From positions 992,001 through 1,056,000 of the forward strand of contig NZ_UPHU01000001.1 in assembly GCF_900566075.1 (NCBI RefSeq): DNA of 64,000 bases, written 5' to 3'. Below the pieces are notes generated by a model. It was not told the DNA's origin. It saw nothing but the letters and a program-made list of their open reading frames with translations, and searched no databases. A program made the position numbers and the translations under genes. The stretch is from Mycobacterium pseudokansasii (GTDB lineage Bacteria > Actinomycetota > Actinomycetes > Mycobacteriales > Mycobacteriaceae). Of the stretch, positions 8,688 to 24,960 are shown piece by piece; the stretch's first letter is position 1, and each line of letters begins with the position of its first letter.

Positions 8688-9595
8688 TGCATACCCTCTG
8701 CCTTGACATCGGCGGCACCAAGATCGCTGCCGGCCTGGCTGACCCGGGCGGCTCCCTGGTGCACACCGCCGAACGTCCGACCCCGGCTGCCGAAGGAGCC
8801 GAACGGATTTGGGACGTGGTCGCCGCGATGATCGCCGATGCATTACTCGTCGCCGGTGGCGCCGTTCGTGGCGTCGGCATCGCGTCGGCCGGTCCGATCG
8901 ACCGGCTCAGCGGAACCGTCAGCCCGATCAACATTCCGTCGTGGCGGGGGTTTCCGGTGCGCGACCGGGTTTCGGCGGTGGTGCCCGGCGCGCCGGTGGA
9001 GCTCGGCGGCGACGGCGTGTGTATGGCGTTGGGCGAGCACTGGCTCGGCGCGGGACGGGGCGCCCGATTCCTGCTGGGGATGGTGGTGTCCACCGGTGTC
9101 GGCGGCGGGTTGGTGCTCAACGGTGCTCCCTATCCCGGCCGCACCGGTAACGCCGGTCACGTCGGTCACGTCGTGGTCGACCAGGATGGTGCGCGGTGTG
9201 CGTGCGGTGGCCGCGGTTGCGTGGAGACCATCGCGTCCGGCCCGTCGATGGTGCGTTGGGCCCGCAACAACGGCTGGTCCGCGCCCCGCGGCGCCGGCGC
9301 CAAGGAGCTTGCCGAGGCAGCGGTCGCCGGAAATGCATTGGCGCTGGCCGCTTTCCGCCGGAGTGCCACAGCGCTGGCGGCGATGATCGCGTCCGTCGGG
9401 GCGGTGTGCGATCTGGACCTCGTGGTCATCGGCGGGGGAGTGGCCAAGTCGGGGCACCTGCTGTTCGACCCGCTGCGGGCGGCGCTGGCCGATCATGCGC
9501 GGCTGGATTTCCTGGCCGGGCTGCGGCTGGTGCCGGCCCAGCTCGGTGGTGCGGCCGGGCTGGTCGGCGCGGCCCGGCTGGTGGGGCCCGGCTAG
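8687..9595 (+). CDS. ROK-family sugar kinase
   Basis: 302-residue ROK (repressor/ORF/kinase) protein without an N-terminal helix-turn-helix, hence a kinase and not a repressor. It has LDIGGTKIAAGLAD (phosphate loop) at the N-terminus, GVGGGLVLNG, GHVGHVVVDQDG (the ExGH-type region with catalytic Asp) and the zinc-binding CACGGRGCVETIASG. The ATG overlaps the preceding stop (TGATG). In an operon with an alpha-mannosidase it most likely phosphorylates the released hexose (mannose or glucose) to the 6-phosphate; the sugar specificity is inferred from context only. Confidence 0.87.
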   Translation: MHTLCLDIGGTKIAAGLADPGGSLVHTAERPTPAAEGAERIWDVVAAMIADALLVAGGAVRGVGIASAGPIDRLSGTVSPINIPSWRGFPVRDRVSAVVPGAPVELGGDGVCMALGEHWLGAGRGARFLLGMVVSTGVGGGLVLNGAPYPGRTGNAGHVGHVVVDQDGARCACGGRGCVETIASGPSMVRWARNNGWSAPRGAGAKELAEAAVAGNALALAAFRRSATALAAMIASVGAVCDLDLVVIGGGVAKSGHLLFDPLRAALADHARLDFLAGLRLVPAQLGGAAGLVGAARLVGPG

Positions 9596-9770
9596 CCCGC
9601 GCGCCGTGACGGAGCAGGTTCGGCCATTGCGCGCCCAGTGTCCGTCGAGCGCGAGTCGTTGGCTTCGACTGTGCAACCTGGTCGGAGACGTCGGCGTGTA
9701 GCCGCCCGGCATGCTCGTCCGGAGCCGTGGGAGCACACTTGACGCCCCGGTGCGCCGGGTCCACCCGGTT

Positions 9771-9799
9771 TTGGCTGATCGAACCGGTAACGCTATTGT
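9771..9799 (+). promoter_or_regulatory. Probable sigma-A promoter of rplJL
   Basis: TTGGCT (9771-9776), a 17-nt spacer and TATTGT (9794-9799), about 245 nt before rplJ. The -10 is followed by ggttg; the rpsL promoter at 31782-31811 has the same TATTGTGGTTG block, which supports both calls. Confidence 0.6.
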
Positions 9800-9805
9800 G
9801 GTTGC

Positions 9806-10045
9806 CGATCCACCGAAGACCGTCGGTCACCGAGCAATCGGTTGAAGGTCCGGGAACAACCCGGCGGCCCACGCAGGAGGACGAGGCATCAGCGCCGGCG
9901 CGAGCGTCGGTGCATCAGTTACGCCCCGTGCCGTTCCCTGCGCCGGGGCGTTCGTCGTTCTCAGACGTTCTTTCGACGTTCTTCGACGTTCTTCGACGTT
10001 CCGAGGTGGCCGCAGACGCCACGTCGCACACTTCAGGAGGTATGC
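9806..10045 (+). promoter_or_regulatory. rplJ leader with L10-leader-like region, attenuator hairpin and decamer repeats
   Basis: An approximately 240-nt untranslated leader. About 9826-9890 forms GC-rich imperfect stems of the kind expected for an autoregulatory L10 leader (not folded by computation). A perfect 8-bp stem, acgccccg (9921-9928) with cggggcgt (9944-9951), is followed by a T-rich stretch (ttcgtcgttctc) and looks like an intrinsic terminator or attenuator. Next come tandem copies of acgttcttcg at 9965-10003. AGGAGG at 10036-10041 is the rplJ ribosome-binding site. Confidence 0.5.
9965..10003. repeat. Tandem acgttcttcg repeats in the rplJ leader
   Basis: Four successive units: an 11-bp copy (one extra t) at 9965-9975, two exact 10-bp copies at 9976-9985 and 9986-9995, and a truncated copy at 9996-10003. 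They lie between the attenuator-like hairpin and the rplJ ribosome-binding site. Confidence 0.8.
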
Positions 10046-10630
10046 ATGGCCAGGGCTGACAAGGCCACCGCCGTTGCAGACATCGCAGAGCGCTTCAAGG
10101 CCTCGACCGCGACCGTCATCACCGAATACCGCGGCTTGACGGTGGCCCACCTGGCTCAGCTGCGCCGATCGCTGGGCGAGTCGGCCACCTACGCCGTGGC
10201 CAAGAACACCCTCATCAAGCGAGCGGCATCCGAGGCCGGTATCGACGGCCTCGATGAGCTGTTCGCGGGCCCCACGGCGATCGCGTTCGTCACCGGTGAG
10301 CCGGTCGACGCGGCCAAGGCCCTCAAGACCTTCGCCAGGGAACACAAGGCGCTGGTCATCAAGGGCGGCTACATGGACGGCCACCCGTTGACCGTCGCCG
10401 AGGTGGAGCGGATCGCCGACCTGGAGTCGCGCGAGGTGCTGCTGGCCAAGCTGGCCGGCGCGATGAAGGGCAACCTCGCCAAGGCCGCCGGGCTGTTCAA
10501 CGCGCCCGCCTCGCAGGTTGCCCGGTTGGCGGCCGCGCTGCAGGAGAAGCGGGCCGCGGCAGAACCTGCCGCAGACGCGCCGGCTGCCACCCCTGAAACC
10601 CCGGCTCCAGAACCGGCATCAGCCGAATAA
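10046..10630 (+). CDS. rplJ: 50S ribosomal protein L10
   Basis: 194-residue L10, the base of the ribosomal L7/L12 stalk. The N-terminal globular domain is typical ([20 protein letters not shown], then [15 protein letters not shown] and [10 protein letters not shown]); the C-terminal helix [20 protein letters not shown] carries L7/L12 dimer binding. An Ala/Pro/Glu-rich tail of about 25 residues follows, as in other mycobacteria. The ATG at 10046 follows AGGAGG; a nearby ATG at 10042 is out of frame. rplL follows after 33 bp, and expression is probably set by L10 binding to the leader. Confidence 0.97.
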   Translation: MARADKATAVADIAERFKASTATVITEYRGLTVAHLAQLRRSLGESATYAVAKNTLIKRAASEAGIDGLDELFAGPTAIAFVTGEPVDAAKALKTFAREHKALVIKGGYMDGHPLTVAEVERIADLESREVLLAKLAGAMKGNLAKAAGLFNAPASQVARLAAALQEKRAAAEPAADAPAATPETPAPEPASAE

Positions 10631-10663
10631 CCCCACTACCCGAAACCAGGAAGGACCCACACC

Positions 10664-11056
10664 ATGGCCAAGCTCTCGACAGACGAACTGCTTGACGCGT
10701 TCAAGGAAATGACCCTGTTGGAGCTCTCCGACTTCGTCAAGAAGTTCGAGGAGACCTTCGAGGTCACCGCGGCCGCACCGGTCGCCGTCGCCGCGGCCGG
10801 TCCTGCCGCCGGTGGCGCGCCGGCTGAGGCCGCCGAAGAGCAGTCCGAGTTCGACGTGATCCTCGAGGCCGCCGGAGAGAAGAAGATCGGCGTCATCAAG
10901 GTTGTCCGCGAGATCGTGTCCGGCCTGGGCCTCAAGGAGGCCAAGGACCTGGTCGACAGCGCGCCCAAGCCGCTGCTCGAAAAGGTTGCCAAGGAGGCCG
11001 CCGACGAGGCCAAGGCCAAGCTCGAGGCTGCCGGCGCCACCGTCACCGTCAAGTAA
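10664..11056 (+). CDS. rplL: 50S ribosomal protein L7/L12
   Basis: 130 residues with the three standard parts: N-terminal dimerisation helices ([20 protein letters not shown]), an Ala-rich hinge ([18 protein letters not shown]) and the conserved C-terminal domain that recruits translation factors ([20 protein letters not shown], then [23 protein letters not shown]). AGGAAGG upstream gives a clear ribosome site. It is followed by a strong terminator stem. Confidence 0.98.
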   Translation: MAKLSTDELLDAFKEMTLLELSDFVKKFEETFEVTAAAPVAVAAAGPAAGGAPAEAAEEQSEFDVILEAAGEKKIGVIKVVREIVSGLGLKEAKDLVDSAPKPLLEKVAKEAADEAKAKLEAAGATVTVK

Positions 11057-11070
11057 GTCCGCACGCCCAA

Positions 11071-11094
11071 GCCCCCGGTATCGGAACCGGGGGC
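11071..11094. terminator. Terminator hairpin between rplL and the convergent TetR gene
   Basis: A perfect 9-bp stem gcccccggt (11071-11079) / accgggggc (11086-11094) with a 6-nt loop. It lies 15 nt after the rplL stop and 9 nt from the end of the convergent TetR gene, so it can serve both. There is no U-tract, which is common in mycobacteria. Confidence 0.8.
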
Positions 11095-11103
11095 ATGGTG
11101 CGC

Positions 11104-11799
11104 TCAGCCGAACGCGGAGCGCTGCGACAGCCGCACCCGCTCGGGTGAATCGCCCAGCGCCACAAGCAGGTTCGTGGTCATCGCGGCCAGCACCGGTGGG
11201 ACCGCCGCGCCCTCCTCGCCGAAGAAACCGGCCAGTTCGAGCATCACGAAGCCGTGGATCAACGCCCAGAACTGGGCGGCAACGGAAACGACCACCTGGT
11301 CCGGGATGTCCCCGTCGCCCGTCGAACCCACGGTGATTCGTCCCGCCAGTATCGAGCGGTGCACCGCGCGCACCACGTGCCCGAAGCTGGGGTGGTGCTG
11401 CTCGATCTCTACGACCGTCAGCGTCAGGACATCGCGGGCCGGCGCCTTGATGCCGTGGGCGCTGGTACTGCCGAACATCAGCCGATACATGTGCGGTCGT
11501 TCGATGGCATAGTGTCGATACGCTGCCCCGACAACCAATAGATCGGCAACGGGATCGGCCGTCGGCACCACCACAGCGAGCGCGGCGTCGAACTGCCGCA
11601 ATCCCTCCTCGGCCACCGCCGCAATGAGTTCCCGCATGCCGCCGAAATGGGTGTAGACGGACATCGTCGACGTCCCGGCGGCTCCGGACACCTTGCGGGT
11701 TTGCAGGGCGTCGGGTCCGTGCTCGTCGAGCAGGGCGACGGCGGCGTGCACCATCTCCTCGCGAACACCGCGAATGCCGTGTTGGGCTTGTTCAGCCAT
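11104..11799 (-). CDS. TetR/AcrR-family transcriptional regulator
   Basis: 231 residues. The N-terminal TetR helix-turn-helix is clear (MVHAAVALLDEHGPDALQTR, then KVSGAAGTSTMSVYTHFGGM and RELIAAV), followed by an alpha-helical ligand domain of the TetR_C type seen in mycobacterial paralogues (AYRHYAIERPHMYRLMFGS). It is divergent from the carotenoid oxygenase gene 83 bp away, with a palindrome in the gap, so it probably represses that gene and itself. The ligand could be a carotenoid or an apocarotenal, which is inference from the neighbour. Confidence 0.87.
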   Translation of the reverse strand: MAEQAQHGIRGVREEMVHAAVALLDEHGPDALQTRKVSGAAGTSTMSVYTHFGGMRELIAAVAEEGLRQFDAALAVVVPTADPVADLLVVGAAYRHYAIERPHMYRLMFGSTSAHGIKAPARDVLTLTVVEIEQHHPSFGHVVRAVHRSILAGRITVGSTGDGDIPDQVVVSVAAQFWALIHGFVMLELAGFFGEEGAAVPPVLAAMTTNLLVALGDSPERVRLSQRSAFG

Positions 11800-11856
11800 T
11801 TCTCGTCATCCCTTGCCATCGTCTCATCGCAGGCGTACGGTCCGAATAACACTGAA

Positions 11857-11869
11857 ATAACGACGTTAT
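11857..11869. promoter_or_regulatory. Candidate TetR operator (perfect palindrome)
   Basis: ataacg-a-cgttat is a perfect 13-bp palindrome in the divergent gap, ending 12 nt before the oxygenase start codon. A related half-site-like gaataac lies just upstream. Position and symmetry fit an operator for the divergent TetR regulator. Confidence 0.5.
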
Positions 11870-11881
11870 AGGAGTTCAGCG

Positions 11882-13399
11882 GTGACGACAATGCGAACTG
11901 CCCAATCCGGGAACCCGTATCTCGAGGGCTTCATGGCGCCGGTGCGCAACGAGGTGACCGCGACCGACCTGAAGGTCACCGGGCAGATCCCGGAGCATCT
12001 CGACGGACGGTATCTGCGCAATGGGCCCAACCCGGTCGCCGAGGTCGATCCCGCCGTCTATCACTGGTTCAGCGGTGACGGGATGGTGCACGGGGTCGCC
12101 CTTCGTCAAGGGCGGGCCAGCTGGTATCGCAACCGCTGGGTGCGCAGCCTGCCGGTCTGTGCGGCCCTCGGAGAGCCGGCTCCGAGCAGGCTCGATCCCC
12201 GGGCGGGGATGTTGTCCCTGGGCGCCAACACCAGCGTGCTGACCCACGCCGGACGCACCCTGGCGCTGGTCGAGGGCGGTGTCGCCAACTACGAACTCAC
12301 CGAGGACCTCGACACCGTCGGGACATGCGACTTCGGCGGCACCCTGCGCGGCGGCTACACGGCCCATCCGCACCGCGACCCCCGGACCGGCGAACTGCAC
12401 GCCGTTTCCTATTCCTTCGCCCGCGGAGGGACGGTGCAGTATTCGGTAATCGATACCCGAGGGCGGGCGCGCCGCACCGTTGACATCGAGGTGACCGGAT
12501 CGCCGATGATGCACGATTTTTCATTGACCGACAACTACGTGGTGGTCTACGACCTGCCGGTGACCTTCGACTCATCGCAGGTGCTGCCCGCGAAAATGCC
12601 GCGCTGGCTGAGTTTGCCGGCCCAGCTGGTGATGCAGGCCCTGATCGGTCACGTTCGGGTCCCCGGACCGATCGCCGCGATGATGAACCGCAACCCCAAG
12701 CCGTCGGATCGCATGCCGTACGCCTGGAATCGGGACTATCCGGCCCGTATCGGTGTCATGCCGCGGAACGGAACCAATCGGGACGTGCGGTGGTTCGACA
12801 TTGAGCCCTGCTATGTCTACCACCCCCTCAACGCCTACGCCGAAGCCCGAGACGGGTCCGAGCTGCTGGTGCTCGACGTGGTGCGGTACTCACGGATGTT
12901 CGACCGCGATCGGCACGGCCCCGGCGACACGCGTCCATCGCTGGACCGCTGGACCCTCAACCTGGCCACCGGCGCCGTCACCACCGAATGCCGCGACGAC
13001 CGGCCGCAGGAGTTTCCCCGGATCAACGAGACCTTGCTGGGCGCTCGGCATCGCTTCGGCTACACCCTCGGCGTGGACGGCGGCTACCTGACCGGCGGAA
13101 CGACGGAAATGTCCACCTCGCTGTACAAGCACGACTACAAGACCGGATCCTGCCAACTCGCCCCGCTGGATGCTGCCCTGCTGATCGGCGAGATGTGCTT
13201 CGTCCCGAACCCACCGGGTGCTTCCGGGGAAAGGGCGGAAGACGACGGCATCCTGATGGGGTACGGCTACCACCGCGACCGCGACGAGGGCCAGCTGTTG
13301 TTGCTGGACGCCCAGACGTGCGAATTGATCGCCACCGTGCACCTGCCGCAGCGGGTCCCGATGGGCTTCCACGGCAACTGGGCACCGGCGGCTGCTTGA
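11882..13399 (+). CDS. Carotenoid cleavage oxygenase (RPE65/CCO family)
   Basis: 505 residues of the carotenoid oxygenase family, non-heme Fe(II) enzymes that split polyenes with O2. The four iron-ligand histidine contexts are present in order: YTAHPHRDP, SPMMHDFSLTDNYVV, CYVYHPLNAYAEA and the C-terminal GFHGNW. The opening GNPYLEGFMAPV and DGRYLRNGPNP are also typical. The GTG start at 11882 is preceded by AGGAG. It is divergent from a TetR gene that probably controls it. It is the likely orthologue of the M. tuberculosis dioxygenase next to rplL; the substrate (host retinoids or own carotenoids) is not determinable here. Confidence 0.92.
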   Translation: MTTMRTAQSGNPYLEGFMAPVRNEVTATDLKVTGQIPEHLDGRYLRNGPNPVAEVDPAVYHWFSGDGMVHGVALRQGRASWYRNRWVRSLPVCAALGEPAPSRLDPRAGMLSLGANTSVLTHAGRTLALVEGGVANYELTEDLDTVGTCDFGGTLRGGYTAHPHRDPRTGELHAVSYSFARGGTVQYSVIDTRGRARRTVDIEVTGSPMMHDFSLTDNYVVVYDLPVTFDSSQVLPAKMPRWLSLPAQLVMQALIGHVRVPGPIAAMMNRNPKPSDRMPYAWNRDYPARIGVMPRNGTNRDVRWFDIEPCYVYHPLNAYAEARDGSELLVLDVVRYSRMFDRDRHGPGDTRPSLDRWTLNLATGAVTTECRDDRPQEFPRINETLLGARHRFGYTLGVDGGYLTGGTTEMSTSLYKHDYKTGSCQLAPLDAALLIGEMCFVPNPPGASGERAEDDGILMGYGYHRDRDEGQLLLLDAQTCELIATVHLPQRVPMGFHGNWAPAAA

Positions 13400-13549
13400 G
13401 GCGCCCCGACACCACGCGCCGGCCTCGGCGAGGATTGTTATGTATCCAACCCTGATGTCGCGCCCCAGCGGTGCGCTACAGTGACTCAAGCCACATAAAG
13501 TGGCAGGTGGCGGGCATCTTGCAAATGTTGAGCGTCGGAAGGATTTCCC

Positions 13550-14560
13550 ATGGGCGTCGCTATCGAGGTCAACGGACTCACGAAGTCCTTCGGTTCCTCG
13601 AGGATCTGGGAGGACGTCACGCTCACGATCCCCGCCGGCGAGGTCAGCGTGTTGCTGGGACCGTCGGGTACCGGCAAGTCGGTGTTCCTGAAGTCCCTCA
13701 TCGGCCTGCTTCGGCCCGAACGCGGCTCGATCGTCATCGACGGCACCGACATCATCGAATGCTCGGCCAAGGAGCTCTACGAGATCCGGACGTTGTTCGG
13801 TGTGCTTTTCCAGGACGGTGCGCTGTTCGGGTCGATGAACCTGTTTGACAACACCGCTTTCCCGCTGCGCGAGCACACCAAGAAAAAAGAAAAAGAGATC
13901 CGTGACATCGTCATGGAGAAGCTGGCGCTGGTCGGCTTGGGCGGTGACGAGAAGAAGTTCCCCGGCGAGATCTCCGGCGGTATGCGCAAGCGTGCCGGCC
14001 TGGCCCGGGCGCTGGTTCTCGATCCGCAGATCATTCTTTGCGACGAGCCCGACTCAGGTCTAGACCCCGTCCGTACCGCCTACCTGAGCCAGCTGATCAT
14101 GGACATCAACGCCCAGATCGACGCGACCATCCTCATCGTTACCCACAACATCAACATCGCCCGTACGGTGCCCGACAACATGGGCATGTTGTTCCGCAAG
14201 CACCTGGTCATGTTCGGACCCCGCGAAGTGCTGCTGACCAGCGACGAGCCGGTGGTGCGACAGTTCCTCAACGGCCGGCGCATCGGGCCGATCGGCATGT
14301 CCGAGGAAAAGGACGAGGCCACCATGGCCGAAGAGCAGGCGCTGCTAGACGCCGGTCACCAGGCGGGCGGCGTCGAGGAGATCGAGGGCGTGCCGCCGCA
14401 GATCACCGCGACGCCGGGCATGCCGGAGCGCAAAGCGGTGGCGCGCCGCCAGGCCCGGGTGCGCGCCATGCTGCACACCTTGCCGAAGAAGGCCCAGGAA
14501 GCGATCCTCGACGATCTCGAGGGCACACACAAGTATCACGCGAGCGAGTTCGGCGGCTAA
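13550..14560 (+). CDS. mkl: ABC transporter ATPase Mkl (MceG), Mce lipid importer energiser
   Basis: 336 residues. The ABC ATPase core has Walker A GPSGTGKS at residues 37-44, Q-loop VLFQDGALFGS, signature ISGGMRKRAGLARAL, Walker B IILCDEPDSGLDP and switch His in IVTHN. The MlaF/MceG type is shown by the signature and by the C-terminal extension of about 100 residues (MAEEQALLDAG to the end) absent from ordinary ABC ATPases. MceG powers several Mce complexes importing cholesterol and fatty acids at the inner membrane. The ATG at 13550 follows GGAAGGA. No mce genes are nearby, in line with its role as a shared ATPase. Confidence 0.95.
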   Translation: MGVAIEVNGLTKSFGSSRIWEDVTLTIPAGEVSVLLGPSGTGKSVFLKSLIGLLRPERGSIVIDGTDIIECSAKELYEIRTLFGVLFQDGALFGSMNLFDNTAFPLREHTKKKEKEIRDIVMEKLALVGLGGDEKKFPGEISGGMRKRAGLARALVLDPQIILCDEPDSGLDPVRTAYLSQLIMDINAQIDATILIVTHNINIARTVPDNMGMLFRKHLVMFGPREVLLTSDEPVVRQFLNGRRIGPIGMSEEKDEATMAEEQALLDAGHQAGGVEEIEGVPPQITATPGMPERKAVARRQARVRAMLHTLPKKAQEAILDDLEGTHKYHASEFGG

Positions 14561-18613
<4,053 letters not shown>

Positions 18614-18633
18614 ACCTTCTTGGAAGTAACTAA

Positions 18634-22620
<3,987 letters not shown>

Positions 22621-22636
22621 TTCCGCGAGCAGCTGT

Positions 22637-22655
22637 GCGGGGGGCGTCGCCCCGC
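22637..22655 (+). terminator. Probable rpoBC terminator stem-loop
   Basis: gcgggg (22637-22642) pairs with ccccgc (22650-22655) around a 7-nt loop, starting 17 nt after the rpoC stop. It lacks a U-tract, as many mycobacterial terminators do. Confidence 0.5.
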
Positions 22656-22699
22656 GGTGGGGGATGAAAATTAGTGCCGGCCGTTCGGCTGGGTAAGTG

Positions 22700-23220
22700 G
22701 TTGTTTGGCGGGCCGGTGGGGTCGACGCAAGCTCACCGACAAGTGGGCCAGATTCACCCATCCGCACAAGGGACGGCGCTGGATCGTGTCCCGTTACTTC
22801 GGCGCGTTCCACCCGTCCCGGCGCGACCGCTGGGTATTCGGTGACCGCGACAGCGGCGCCTACTGGTCAAGTTCGCCTGGACGGCGATCACCCGGCACAC
22901 CCTGGTCAAGGGCTGGGCGTCCCCGGACGACCCTGCCTTGACCGACTACTGGGCGACCCGGCGCCGCCGCGGGAGACCCCCGCTGGGCCGGGCCCGGTCG
23001 AGACTGATCCGCATGCAGCGCGGACGCTGCCCGCTTTGCGGCCAGCTACTGCTGCACGCTGAGGTCGAGCCGCAACACCCCGACGAGTGGGAGCAGTGGA
23101 TCACTGCCACCGCCAAGGCGATCCGCCACCAGGCGATCGTCGTCGATTCGGGGCCAGAGTCATTGGGTTATACCGCGTTCCGTCTCATTCACACACACTG
23201 CCGAGGCCGTCACCCAAGTT
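22700..23220 (+). pseudogene. Group II intron maturase/reverse transcriptase, C-terminal remnant
   Basis: The translation matches the C-terminal X/HNH part of bacterial group II intron-encoded proteins. It begins GRWGRRKLTDKWARFTHP then GRRWIVSRYFG and RDRWVFGDRDSGAY, then a one-base deletion near 22864 shifts to VKFAWTAITRHTLVKGWASP, DPALTDYWATRRRRGRP, and the HNH zinc-type CPLCGQLLL, ending RLIHTHC. The reverse-transcriptase domain and the intron ribozyme 5' part are absent. It is a dead fragment. Confidence 0.82.
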
Positions 23221-23261
23221 CTGAGGGGGCTCCGGCGCGGCGACGCGCCGGAGCTACCCGA

Positions 23262-23560
23262 CTGCAAGCCGTTTTATTACCTGCTCGAAGACGCGTTGAA
23301 TGTGGTGCTGGTCAACGCCAAGGCGGTGCGCAATGTGCCCGGACGCAAGATGTCTCGGATGCCACCTGGCTGGCTGATCTGGGTGCTCATGGCCTGGTGC
23401 GCGCCTCGTTTGTGCCGCCGGAGCCGATTCGGATGTTGCGTGATCTGACCCGGGCGCGCACCACCATCACCCGAGCGCGCACCAAAGAAATCCAGCGGCT
23501 GGAAAAGCTGCTCGAAGATGCCGGGATCAAACTGTCGGCGGTGCCGGCTTGCGACAGCGC
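23262..23560 (+). pseudogene. IS110-family transposase fragment
   Basis: KPFYYLLEDALNVVLVNAKAVRNVPGRK, a small deletion, then DVSDATWLADLGAHGLVRAS, FVPPEPIRMLRDLTRAR, TTITRARTKEIQRLEKLLED and AGIKLSAV: the middle of the DEDD domain of IS110-type transposases (the AxxxKxxPGRKTDxxDAxWLAxLxxxGL hallmark). Both ends and the C-terminal Ser-containing domain are missing and there is a frameshift near 23350. Fused directly to other debris at both sides. Confidence 0.82.
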
Positions 23561-23561
23561 C

Positions 23562-24139
23562 GGCGTGGACGGTGATCGAAGTCGCGCGGACATTGCGTCG
23601 GCCGCGTGCGTTGGCGACGCTCGATGCTGCTTTGCAGGTTTGGCGCATGCACCAGAGGCGAATTGGATGCGGCGATCCGCGAACAACGAGGCCGCCGCGG
23701 CATCGTCGGAGTCCGGGAATTGATCCGCTACGCCGACGGTCGTGCCGAATCACCGATGGCGAGCGAGGCGCGACTTGTGTTCATTGACAACCGATTACCG
23801 ATGCTGCAGGTGCAGTATGCCATTGTGGACCGTTACGGCAGAGTCTGGCGCGTCGACTTCGCATGGCCGGAAGCGATGGTCGTCGCCGAGTACGACAGCA
23901 TCCAGTGGCACACGAGCCGCGAGGCCCTCGTCCACGACCGGCTGAAAACCGCCCGTCTGCAGGAATGCGGCTGGACCAGCATCCCCATGACGGTCGACGA
24001 CATTCGCGGCGACCCCGTGAGCCTCGCGGACCGCATCACATTCCACCTGCTCAGTCCGGCGAGCAGCCGCAAAGGCGCCCCCACCCACGGCGTGTCGGGG
24101 GCTTTTGCGACTGCTCGTCACAGAAAGGCAACCCACTAG
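23562..24139 (+). pseudogene. Truncated DUF559/AbiEi-like endonuclease-fold protein
   Basis: The C-terminal two thirds of a mycobacterial DUF559-type protein (restriction-endonuclease-like fold): VIEVARTLRRPRALATLDAA (frame 1), a frameshift near 23637, then TRGELDAAIREQRGRRGIVG, VRELIRYADGRAESPMASEA, VQYAIVDRYGRVWRVDFAWP and VVAEYDSIQWHTSREALVHD, TARLQECGWTSIPMTVDDI. The conserved D-F-x-W and E-Y-D active-site-like residues remain, but the N-terminal wing domain is gone. The fragment directly follows the transposase remnant, so it was probably truncated by that insertion. Translation of the tail from 23606 is possible, but function is unlikely. Confidence 0.72.
24071..24106 (+). terminator. 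Possible intrinsic terminator
   Basis: gccccc (24077-24082) pairs with gggggc (24097-24102) and is followed by tttt; flanking aaag/cttt can extend the stem with a bulge. It lies within the end of the DUF559 remnant and just upstream of the endonuclease IV gene. Confidence 0.4.
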
Positions 24140-24149
24140 ACTGGCCGTC

Positions 24150-24905
24150 GTGCTCATCGGTTCGCACGTCCACTCGGACGATCCCCTGGCTGCCGCTCAG
24201 GCCGACGGCGCTGACGTGGTGCAATTCTTCCTCGGCAACCCGCAGAGCTGGAAGAAGCCCAAGCCGCGGCACGACGCCGAGATGCTGAAGGCGTCGACCA
24301 TTCCGCTGTATGTCCACGCGCCGTATCTGATCAACGTCGCATCGGCCAACAACCGCATCCGCATCCCGTCGCGCAAGATCCTGCAGGACACCTGTGACGC
24401 GGCCGCTGCCATCAACGCGACGGCGGTGATCGTGCACGGCGGCCACGCCGACGACAACGACATGGAGGCCGGCTTCGAGCGGTGGGTCAAAGCGCTGGAT
24501 TACCTCGAAACGGACGTGCAGCTGTACCTGGAAAACACCGCGGGCGGCGACCATGCGATGGCCCGCCACTTCGACACCATCGGCAGACTATGGGATCACA
24601 TCGGCGACAAGGGACTCGGCTTCTGCCTGGACACCTGCCACGCGTGGGCCGCGGGTGAGCAACTGATCGACGCGGTCGACCGGATCAAGGCCCTGACCGG
24701 CCGCATCGACCTGGTGCACTGCAACGACTCACGGGACGCCGCGGGGTCAGGTGCCGACCGGCATGCCAATATCGGCAACGGTCGGATCGATCCCGACCAC
24801 CTCGTCGCGGTGGTCACGGCCGCCGATGCGCCGGTGATCTGCGAAACCGCCGACGAGGGCCGCAAGGACGACATCGCGTTCCTGCGGGAAAAAGTCAACG
24901 GCTGA
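24150..24905 (+). CDS. end: Endonuclease IV (AP endonuclease)
   Basis: 251 residues, the usual length. It cleaves DNA 5' to abasic sites in base-excision repair. The trinuclear-zinc ligands are in place: IGSHV at the start, [55 protein letters not shown] and ICETADEG. The GTG at 24150 gives [13 protein letters not shown], matching the family's N-terminus; the longer open frame upstream to 24105 overlaps the remnant gene and is not supported. The ribosome site is weak. Confidence 0.95.
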   Translation: MLIGSHVHSDDPLAAAQADGADVVQFFLGNPQSWKKPKPRHDAEMLKASTIPLYVHAPYLINVASANNRIRIPSRKILQDTCDAAAAINATAVIVHGGHADDNDMEAGFERWVKALDYLETDVQLYLENTAGGDHAMARHFDTIGRLWDHIGDKGLGFCLDTCHAWAAGEQLIDAVDRIKALTGRIDLVHCNDSRDAAGSGADRHANIGNGRIDPDHLVAVVTAADAPVICETADEGRKDDIAFLREKVNG

Positions 24906-24960
24906 TTTCACGGCTCAATTAAACCTCGTTAACGTCGCGTCGCGGGCCTACCGTTAACCT

